From Candidatus Bathyarchaeota archaeon (lineage in GTDB: Archaea > Thermoproteota > Bathyarchaeia > Bathyarchaeales > DTEX01), in assembly GCA_018397065.1 (NCBI GenBank), contig JAGTRI010000005.1, forward strand, positions 1 through 64,000: a stretch of DNA of 64,000 nucleotides. Reading direction: 5' to 3'. The translations under genes and the position numbers were made by a program. The notes under the pieces are model-generated. The model was not told the origin of the DNA and did no database searches. It was given only the letters and a program-made list of their open reading frames with translations. Positions 49,501-58,188 of this stretch are shown in pieces. Numbering within the stretch: the stretch's first letter is position 1; each line of letters opens with the position of its first letter.

Positions 49501-49960
49501 TTGGATTATTATTTTCAAGGTAAACTAATCCGTTTTTGCCAACTACAATATTACTTAGCCAAATAGGTCCTCCGACATAATAAGGCTTCCTCGTAATAGC
49601 TCCGGTAGCTGTGTCAAATGAATAGATCTCCAAGTGTGTAGAATTACAACGAGCCGTCCATATCTTCAGATTCGAATCGATATCCCATTTGTCGAAATAA
49701 ATGTTCGGTGGAAGAGGATAAGTCAACTGGTTTCCTGTTTCAGCTTCAACCATTAAAAATCTAAGTTGATTGGTAGTTGAGCAGAGTATCCACACATTGC
49801 CGTTTACATCGACCTTCCAATTGCTAGACGGAACGAGATAATCTTCATAATGGAACATGTAAGGCTGTATTTCAGCTTTAACTGTCACAAGCATGATGGA
49901 GACTTCAAGAGCAAACAATAACATGACAAAAGACAGGTTTCTTATGAACTTCTTCAACAT
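46538..49960 (-). CDS. Large secreted multidomain protein: signal peptide, Vgb/SMP-30-like beta-propeller, concanavalin-like jelly roll, Ig-like/OmpL47-like repeat, PKD repeats, unique C-terminal domain
   Basis: Hydrophobic N-terminus [25 protein letters not shown]; repeated [11 protein letters not shown]-like blades; [18 protein letters not shown]; PKD motifs [37 protein letters not shown] and [11 protein letters not shown]. Confidence 0.85.
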   Translation of the reverse strand: [1140 protein letters not shown]

Positions 49961-50060
49961 TCATTCCTCTTTTTTCTTCCATTTCTTCAAAGGTATGTGT
50001 TTAGCTGACTTGTTCAGTCAATTCTCTTTTCCCAGTTATAAATTTTATTTTAAAAAATTC

Positions 50061-50427
50061 AATATTGTCAAGTTTTTGTTCTGAGTAGTGTGTTGTACCA
50101 TGCTATAAAGGTTTCCATGAATGTTTTTGCGGTTTGGATGGTTGAGTTGTTTGGGAAGTTGTTGCTGAAGCGTTTTGTTCTGGCTTTGAGTGTGCCGAAC
50201 CAACGTTCGATTCGATTGCGCATTCCGAAGGTTACGTGCTTCCACCTTAAGCCTAGGCTTGTTAGGGCTTCAGGGTACCATGGTTCCTTATCCACCAAGA
50301 TGAGGGGCTTACGGTTCCAACAGAACACTCCGGACCATTCAACCCTACCTACCAAAACAGAAAACGGGTTCAACACAAATCACCGACAGACTAATACGAA
50401 GAACCCACAGAAAAACTTGACAATATC
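50061..50427 (-). mobile_element. Internally deleted IS6/IS240-like insertion element (367 bp)
   Basis: 16-bp TIRs ATATTGTCAAGTTTTT (50062-50077)/AAAAACTTGACAATAT (50411-50426); flanking AAAAATTC direct repeats at 50053-50060 and 50428-50435; transposase C-terminus inside. Confidence 0.82.
50068..50376 (-). pseudogene. Transposase remnant (C-terminal part of DDE domain, IS6-like)
   Basis: KPLILVDKEPWYPEALTSLGLRWKHVTFGMRNRIERWFGTLKARTKRFSNNFPN...ETFIAWYN; N-terminal HTH and first catalytic D absent. Confidence 0.85.
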
Positions 50428-50505
50428 AAAAATTCATACGCGCACTAAAGTATATTTATTAAGAGACTGTTACTGCGATGAGCATTGACATTTTTGTTGC
50501 GTCTA

Positions 50506-50566
50506 CAAGTTTAAATGATATAAAACTTAGAAAAACCCAAAAAAGAGACAAAAACATTTAAACTTG
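50506..50566. repeat. 12-bp inverted repeat in AT-rich spacer downstream of IS remnant
   Basis: CAAGTTTAAATG (50506-50517) / CATTTAAACTTG (50555-50566). Confidence 0.65.
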
Positions 50567-50837
50567 CTTGTTGCATTGGACCTTTCAACAAAAAGAGACA
50601 GATTGAATTTACTATGACTCAGAGAACAGCTTGATCAGATTAAAGTAGAAATGCGGTATTCGAAACTAAAGGTGAATTACTGAACAGAAAAAATTTGGTC
50701 CCAATCATTATTCGACTTTTTGTTAAAATCTATTTCATATTCTTTTGAAGAAATTACATTCTTGATTCGTTGCATGCCATTTTTCTTATAATGTCAGTTT
50801 ATATCTGGCGTTTCACCTAAAAATCGAGGTGAACCCC

Positions 50838-51779
50838 ATGGAGCGTACTGAGGCACTTGATATTGCTGAAGCTACACTTCATAATTCTGGTTTCATGGTA
50901 TCTCGGAGATGCAATTCTAAAATAAGTTGCTTCGATTTTGCTGCTCGTAAAGAAGAAAACATTGTTTTCGTCAAGGTTCTTATCGACATTAAAGACATTT
51001 CGCCAAGCGATGCAATTGGGCTTCGAGAAGCAGCAAAATGCTTTGACTGTACATCGCTTATTATTTCAGATATGAATGGTAACGAAAAACTAAGCGACGA
51101 CACACTTTATTCCAGATACGATGTCTATGTTGTGACATTCAAGACACTTGACGATATTGTAAGGGGCACTTACCCAATGATAGAGGCGACTCCCGGCGGG
51201 TACTTCGTGAGATTAGATGGAGACGAGATTAGGGCGCGAAGGCACGATCTTGGGTTGTCAATTGGAAAACTTGCTGGAATGGTAGGAATCTCGAGGAGAG
51301 CATTATATGGTTACGAAAGAGAACTTACTAGAGCTTCTGTCTCCATAGCTTACAAGCTAACAGAAATACTGGGTGTTCCGCTTGTTAAGACAATAAACAT
51401 TCTTAGAAACAGCCAAAATAACCACGAAACAGACGAAAATTCTCAACAACCAAGCTACATCAAAAATAAGATCCATAAATTAATCATTGATAAGTTTACT
51501 CAACTTGGATTTAGGGTTACTCAATTGAGGCGAGTACCCTTCGATTTTGTTGCTAGCTGCCCAAAGACGAACCTGAGAATAATTGGAAGTTTTTTAAAGA
51601 AAAAAAGGAAAGACATCGACAGCCAAGTAGAGGAAATGACGAGTCTAGGCGAAGTAATAAAGGCAAAACCAGTCTTTTTTGGCATTAGCCAAAGTAATAC
51701 GCAGATAAACATCCCTTTTTTGGGATTAGAAGACCTTACAAAGTTGTCAAAAATAGAAGAACTTACGTCTCTACTTTAA
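50838..51779 (+). CDS. Archaeal HTH (XRE-type) transcriptional regulator with flanking nuclease-fold-like domains
   Basis: Central HTH: IRARRHDLGLSIGKLAGMVGISRRALYGYERELTRASVSIAYKLTEILGVPLVK. ATG 50838 after GAGGTGA (ORF track 50829). Confidence 0.85.
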   Translation: MERTEALDIAEATLHNSGFMVSRRCNSKISCFDFAARKEENIVFVKVLIDIKDISPSDAIGLREAAKCFDCTSLIISDMNGNEKLSDDTLYSRYDVYVVTFKTLDDIVRGTYPMIEATPGGYFVRLDGDEIRARRHDLGLSIGKLAGMVGISRRALYGYERELTRASVSIAYKLTEILGVPLVKTINILRNSQNNHETDENSQQPSYIKNKIHKLIIDKFTQLGFRVTQLRRVPFDFVASCPKTNLRIIGSFLKKKRKDIDSQVEEMTSLGEVIKAKPVFFGISQSNTQINIPFLGLEDLTKLSKIEELTSLL

Positions 51780-52438
51780 ACCAAGCTTCCCTGAAAAGGG
51801 TTGTTAGCATCTATAATTTTCTTTGCTGTAATCCAAGACCTTCGAACATGCTCAGGATAAAATCCATAGGTCTTAACCCAATTTTTTAAAAAAGATATTG
51901 TTTTTGGGTCAGAACAGTAGCCGGAGCCTATGTTCCCAAAAATTTTGTTGAGTTCAGCGATTGCTTTGTCGCGTTCAACCTTCGCGATAATTGAGGCAGC
52001 GGAAACTACGGGATAGGTTCGGTCAGCTTTATGTTCTGAGATTATCTTAACCTTGAATGGAACCTTTTCTGCAATGTGCTCTGCGTATCTCTCTGGAAGG
52101 ACATCTGAAGCATCGACGTAGGCAACATCTGGTTTAAGATTGGTTATCACTTCCGCCATAGCATGTGCTTCCAGACGGTTCAAACGATGAAGTTTGCTAC
52201 CGTTTTCAACAACCACGTCGATTTCAGAAGGTGACAGTTTTACAATGTAATGGTCTTTGACAAGTTTAACGATTTCCGTTGCTAGTTTAATCCTTTTTAT
52301 AGGAGAGAGAAGTTTGGAGTCCTTAACGCCAAGGTTTACGAGTTCATGGATTTCATTTTGGTTAACCAGTACTCCAGCTATGACTAGCGGACCTATGATT
52401 GACCCTCTTCCCGCGTCGTCGACTCCGCATACAAACAT
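51776..52438 (-). CDS. rnhB: Ribonuclease HII
   Basis: CGVDDAGRGSIIGPLVIAG; YVDASDV; SAASIIAKVERDKAI; GSGYCSDPKTISFL. Confidence 0.95.
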   Translation of the reverse strand: MFVCGVDDAGRGSIIGPLVIAGVLVNQNEIHELVNLGVKDSKLLSPIKRIKLATEIVKLVKDHYIVKLSPSEIDVVVENGSKLHRLNRLEAHAMAEVITNLKPDVAYVDASDVLPERYAEHIAEKVPFKVKIISEHKADRTYPVVSAASIIAKVERDKAIAELNKIFGNIGSGYCSDPKTISFLKNWVKTYGFYPEHVRRSWITAKKIIDANNPFQGSLV

Positions 52439-52466
52439 GTTTTAGACCTAAACTCATTTAAATAAA

Positions 52467-53033
52467 TTAAAAGTATAACATTTTTCCTAAATTCTCCGAT
52501 AATCCTTTCAGAATTTCTTTAGCAATCAAATTAGGAAGTTCGCATCGGTTGATCGCTGTAACCTCAAAAATTTTGGCGTTTTCTTTGTTCCTTATTGAAT
52601 GAATCAGTGGATGCGCTGCTCGATAGTGGATTGTACCTAAGACCAGTCTATTAGAATCCAACGCTCTTAGCACAGCGTTACAAAAACGAACAGAAAGCAA
52701 CTCCATAGGGCCAACCTCGTCAATAACAACAACATCGGTGGTGGCAACAGCATCCAAAATCGCGTTTACACCAATTGATTCAAGATCATTTAAACAGACA
52801 TAATACTTACCTATTTGGGGACCATGACCTAACTTTTTTCTGGCCAGCCAACCTTTCGACTCGCTACCTAAGTCGTAAATTATGAAGCCATCTCTTTCTC
52901 CGTTTGTTCTTGATTCTTTTGTGATCATGCCTCCAACTTTAACGCCTTTAAATTTGAGTTCATCAATTACCTTAGTCAATACAGTCGTTTTTCCCACACC
53001 GGGACGGCCAGTTATAAAGTAGGCTTTACCCAG
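52467..53033 (-). CDS. Nucleoside-triphosphatase THEP1 family; start uncertain (CTG 53033 proposed)
   Basis: Upstream in-frame extension gives LGKAYFITGRPGVGKTTVLTKVIDELKFKGVKVGGMITKE; VVIDEVGPMELLS; track GTG start 52997 lies inside the P-loop. Confidence 0.82.
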   Translation of the reverse strand: MGKAYFITGRPGVGKTTVLTKVIDELKFKGVKVGGMITKESRTNGERDGFIIYDLGSESKGWLARKKLGHGPQIGKYYVCLNDLESIGVNAILDAVATTDVVVIDEVGPMELLSVRFCNAVLRALDSNRLVLGTIHYRAAHPLIHSIRNKENAKIFEVTAINRCELPNLIAKEILKGLSENLGKMLYF

Positions 53034-53100
53034 TTTAACCCCTGCTTTATTGTCGTATGACGCAAAATAAAGGTATTCAGTGTACTTTAATCCTTTCGTT

Positions 53101-53568
53101 TCAGAACTGCTGAAGGATATCTTTTTCTTCCATGATATTGTTGCAGTAGTGGCACCTTAACTTTAACGGGTCAGCTTCCTCTAGATAGAAAATTGATTTG
53201 ATCGGTTCGCTGCTGTTGTTCGAAATACAAGAAGGCTTAATGCACTTAACTATTCCTCTAACCACAGACGGCAGCTTGACAGTAAGTTTTTCGGCAACGC
53301 GATAATTTCTTATGATGTTGATTGTGGCGTGAGGAGCAATAAGGGCAATCTTGTCAACCTCCTCAGAGTTGAGCTCACGACCTTCTATCTTAACAATGTC
53401 TTTAACTCCAAGTTTACTGCTTTGAACGTTCATCGCAATCGTCACGGTTCCGCCAGAACGTCCATTTATTCCAAGAATTTTGATGACATCTAAAGCATGC
53501 CCTTTCGTAATATGGTCAATCACTGTGCCGTTTCTAATTTTTGAAACTCTTAAAGATCCAGGCGACAT
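53101..53568 (-). CDS. pyrI: Aspartate carbamoyltransferase regulatory chain
   Basis: LRVSKIRNGTVIDHITKGHALDVIKILGI; C-terminal zinc site CIKPSCISNN...LRCHYCNNIM. Confidence 0.95.
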   Translation of the reverse strand: MSPGSLRVSKIRNGTVIDHITKGHALDVIKILGINGRSGGTVTIAMNVQSSKLGVKDIVKIEGRELNSEEVDKIALIAPHATINIIRNYRVAEKLTVKLPSVVRGIVKCIKPSCISNNSSEPIKSIFYLEEADPLKLRCHYCNNIMEEKDILQQF

Positions 53569-53648
53569 AACAATCGAACCGTCAGAAACTATCTATTCCG
53601 TCAACAGCATAAAAAATTAACCTTTTGAAGTCACAAGTTTTTAATTAA

Positions 53649-54677
<1,029 letters not shown>

Positions 54678-54686
54678 TTTCATTTT

Positions 54687-57566
54687 TTAGGCTTTAACGC
54701 CTTTGTCGTCCCAATATTGCCTAGTTTTAAGGAATTGAATCTTCGCTTTAAGAAGGTCCATGTAAAAGTCATCTTCATTCACATGCATTTTACCGAGGAT
54801 TCTCGATGCAGTTTCAGGCCCGACACCCTTAACTTGGAGGGCTATTACTGCTGTTTTTCCATAGCTAAGTATTAGATCTGCTTCGCGTCGGGTGGTACTT
54901 AGCTCTTTAAGCTCCTCTTCGGTAAAATGCTCTTTTCTAACTCGTCTGTTGAGGAGCCATTTTATTTTTTCGACTTCGTCTTGTTTTCTGAGGCAAGCTA
55001 AAAGCAAATTTCCGCATTTTCCACAGATAGGTTTTTCGGGAATGTCACGAACTCTTGTTTCTAAACTCCAGTCTCCGCATGAGAGACAGAAAAGCACCAC
55101 TTTTCGTGCCTCTATTGATTTTTTCATTCGTTCAATGTCATTAACTATGATTTGTGTCGAAGCCATGAGTTCAGGGACATCGGCGTATTTTGCCAATATG
55201 TGATAACCAATCGGTGATGGAGATTCGTGAGAAAGAACTGTCTTCACCTCTATTTCTCCTGACTTGATTGAATTCATTATCTTTTTCACTGACGAAAGGT
55301 CTATCCGTTCAGCCAGGACCTCTCTGATGGTTTCTTCATAAATAGGAGTGTCTTTGAACCTTTGCGGCAACTTAAAAAGAGTTTGGGGACCAGCTAGTTT
55401 TCCCCTTGGAAGAGCTCCAAATCTTTGGGCTATAAACTTCATTCTTTCCGTGAACGGGAAATGAGCTTTAAGGTATTCGTCAAATGCTTTTTCAACTTTT
55501 CCACCATCTAAACTAAATAAAATTGTTGGAAGTTTTTCTAGGTCTCGGTTCTCAACTTTTCGAGGCGTCTCGATTAGAATACGGTACGCGTCATGCCACC
55601 ATCCTGTGATCAAATCATGCTCGGAAAGAATAGCGTCAAAAATACATCCTAACGTCACATTTGCGGTTTCGCCAAAACAAGAGTGTACAATAACAAAGTT
55701 CTTGTAGCCCTCAATAAGGATAAGATTATTCGTCGGAACAGGAAAACCGCGTTTAAGTTGCTCATTTATCTCATTCACTATGTCTCTTACAACCTCAGGC
55801 GCGACAGAAAGTTTCGCTGCCACATTTCTTAATGCCTCCTCAAAATCTTTGGTTTCATTTAATTCGCTCGCAACTTCCTGTCTCAACCTTCCTGACTCTT
55901 CGGCAATCTCGATGGGTAATGGAAGTAGCTCCCCGTCCCATCCTGGATCAGACGCAAATGGATCTTCTGCAGGAACCACGTAGACCTTGCCTGTCTCATC
56001 TTCGATTTGTACAATGCGCCAGACTCGTCCAGAGCACAGAAAGTTCAGCCCAATTCTAGCTCTTAGAGCCATGAATTCCTCGCCAACAACACCTATTTTG
56101 TGGTCGGAAACAACGTCGATTACGGGATAGCGTCTTTCGTCTGGGATCATAGAAAGATTCTCGTAATAATATCGCCTTGTCCTTTCTGTTTTGCCCAAAA
56201 TGTCTCCTTCCATCCACAATTCCCTAAGCGTATAGAGATACTTAACTACTTCGAGAAAACTGGTTTTCGAAAGGTTACGGTAAGGATAAGCCCTTTTAAC
56301 AATTCTATATGCTTCGTCAACTGTGACTTTACCTTTGTCAAGCAAAATACCTATAATCTGATGCGCCAAAACGTCCAAAGCACCGTCATGAAAACGTATC
56401 GGCTCAGAAAGGTTTCTGTATGCCCGTCGAACTGAAGCTATGGCTTCTAAGGTGTCGTCTGGAAAAGCCGTTATTATGATACCCTGCGAGGTTCTATCCA
56501 GTCTATGTCCGCTTCTTCCTACCCTTTGAATTAGGCTTGAAACACGTCTTGGCGAAAGGTATTGTATTGCCAACTCAATGTTACCTACGTCGATGCCAAG
56601 TTCCAAAGTGCTGGTGCAGATGAGAGCCTTCAGAATTCCATCTTTAAACTTGTCCTCTATTGCCATCCTTTCTTCTCTAGACAAAGATCCATGATGAACA
56701 GCGATGTCTCTGGATAACTGTCTAAGCTTATGTCCAAGCAATTCCGCATTAGTACGGCTGTTGACAAAGACTAATGTTGAAACATGATTATCTATGAGGT
56801 CTAAAATTCGCCTGATTCGAGCTGCAGCTTCAGGAGCGAGGTTCAGGTCTCCGGCTAAATCGTAGTCCTTTTGGTTAGGCATGGGATACTCGATGTTGTA
56901 GACGTAGCTTTTTGGTGGATTAACTTCGATTACTGTCATTTGGCGCTGAGTTCCAGCTACAAAGGAAGCTACTTCCTTCGGGTTTCCAACCGTTGCGGAC
57001 AATCCTATTCTCTGAAAATCGCTGTTTGTTATTTCTCTTAGCCTTTCCAGCGCTACGGTTAGCTGAACCCCCCGTTTATCTTCAGCTAGTTCATGAATTT
57101 CGTCTACAATAACAAACCGAACATTGCTGAGATGTTTTCTCATAAGTCCGCCTGGAAGTATAGCTTGAAGGGTTTCTGGAGTTGTCAAAAGCATGTTTGG
57201 GGGTTTTAAGGCCTGTTTTCGGCGAACCTTTGTCGCTGTATCTCCGTGTCTTACCTCAACAGTTAAGCCGAGAAGATTCGCCCATTCCGTAATTCTTTTC
57301 AACATGTCCCTGTTTAGAGCCCTAAGAGGCGTAATGTACAGAATCATTATTCCTTCTTTATTCCCTATTTCGAGAAATCTTGAGAAAACAGGTAGTAAAG
57401 CTGCTTCTGTCTTGCCGCTTCCCGTTGGCGCAACAATAAGAACGTTTTTTCCCTCTAGAATCTGAGGAATGGCTTTGGCTTGCGGCTCCGTAGGTTCATG
57501 AAGCCCTATCTCTAAAAGTGTCGAATAAACTTTATCGTTTAATAGAGAAAATACACTATTTTTCAC
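54687..57566 (-). CDS. Lhr-type DEAD/DEAH helicase with C-terminal zinc ribbon and HhH-like tail
   Basis: LIVAPTGSGKTEAALLPV, VDEIHELAEDKRGVQL, GLSATVGNP, QRVGRSGHR; C-terminus CLSCGDWS...CGKCGNLLLACLRKQD then VKGVGPETASRILGK. Confidence 0.92.
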   Translation of the reverse strand: MKNSVFSLLNDKVYSTLLEIGLHEPTEPQAKAIPQILEGKNVLIVAPTGSGKTEAALLPVFSRFLEIGNKEGIMILYITPLRALNRDMLKRITEWANLLGLTVEVRHGDTATKVRRKQALKPPNMLLTTPETLQAILPGGLMRKHLSNVRFVIVDEIHELAEDKRGVQLTVALERLREITNSDFQRIGLSATVGNPKEVASFVAGTQRQMTVIEVNPPKSYVYNIEYPMPNQKDYDLAGDLNLAPEAAARIRRILDLIDNHVSTLVFVNSRTNAELLGHKLRQLSRDIAVHHGSLSREERMAIEDKFKDGILKALICTSTLELGIDVGNIELAIQYLSPRRVSSLIQRVGRSGHRLDRTSQGIIITAFPDDTLEAIASVRRAYRNLSEPIRFHDGALDVLAHQIIGILLDKGKVTVDEAYRIVKRAYPYRNLSKTSFLEVVKYLYTLRELWMEGDILGKTERTRRYYYENLSMIPDERRYPVIDVVSDHKIGVVGEEFMALRARIGLNFLCSGRVWRIVQIEDETGKVYVVPAEDPFASDPGWDGELLPLPIEIAEESGRLRQEVASELNETKDFEEALRNVAAKLSVAPEVVRDIVNEINEQLKRGFPVPTNNLILIEGYKNFVIVHSCFGETANVTLGCIFDAILSEHDLITGWWHDAYRILIETPRKVENRDLEKLPTILFSLDGGKVEKAFDEYLKAHFPFTERMKFIAQRFGALPRGKLAGPQTLFKLPQRFKDTPIYEETIREVLAERIDLSSVKKIMNSIKSGEIEVKTVLSHESPSPIGYHILAKYADVPELMASTQIIVNDIERMKKSIEARKVVLFCLSCGDWSLETRVRDIPEKPICGKCGNLLLACLRKQDEVEKIKWLLNRRVRKEHFTEEELKELSTTRREADLILSYGKTAVIALQVKGVGPETASRILGKMHVNEDDFYMDLLKAKIQFLKTRQYWDDKGVKA

Positions 57567-57633
57567 AAACTTTCTACCTAAATACGCTTATGCATGCTTA
57601 TTAGGTTACAGACCTTCTTTAGCCTTTAGTTTG

Positions 57634-58188
57634 TTAATGCATTTTCATATAATTTAGAAATTCGGCGAACGCTATTCTAAATCCATCCGCAAACTTTTTT
57701 TCTCCTTTTCTAAGGCTTTTTTCTATTTTATCTATGCTAAAGAAACCTCCTTTAGCTATCTCTTTTCGGTTGACCGTTATTCGTCCATCAAAGTGGCATA
57801 CATAAAGCATCGAGATTTCACGTTCATCTTCCGTGAAACTGTTAACTTTACCTAGCCTCAACAAAGGAGCATCGATTCCAAGTTCTTCATCGAGTTCTCT
57901 TTTGGCAGCTCCATCATAATCTTCGCCGTACTCTACGTGTCCAGTTGCTGATGCGGTAAAAAACCCTGGATAAAGGTCTTTAGACATTGATCTTTTCTGA
58001 AGAAAGACCTCGTTTCTGCTGTTTACAACGAAAATGTAAACTGATCGATGTATCAAATTACGGTTCAAGTGGCACTCCTTTCTCGTGGCCTTTCCAATAA
58101 CACGGTCATTTTCGTCAACAACGGCAAAAAACTCGCTCATGTCCTTAAACATCCTTAGCACATTATAGCAGTTCTTTATTATGACCAT
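57634..58188 (-). CDS. NUDIX hydrolase (IPP isomerase-like subfamily)
   Basis: Nudix box GHVEYGEDYDGAAKRELDEELGI; FFAVVDENDRVIGKATRKECHLNRNLIHRSVYIFVVNS. Confidence 0.87.
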   Translation of the reverse strand: MVIIKNCYNVLRMFKDMSEFFAVVDENDRVIGKATRKECHLNRNLIHRSVYIFVVNSRNEVFLQKRSMSKDLYPGFFTASATGHVEYGEDYDGAAKRELDEELGIDAPLLRLGKVNSFTEDEREISMLYVCHFDGRITVNRKEIAKGGFFSIDKIEKSLRKGEKKFADGFRIAFAEFLNYMKMH

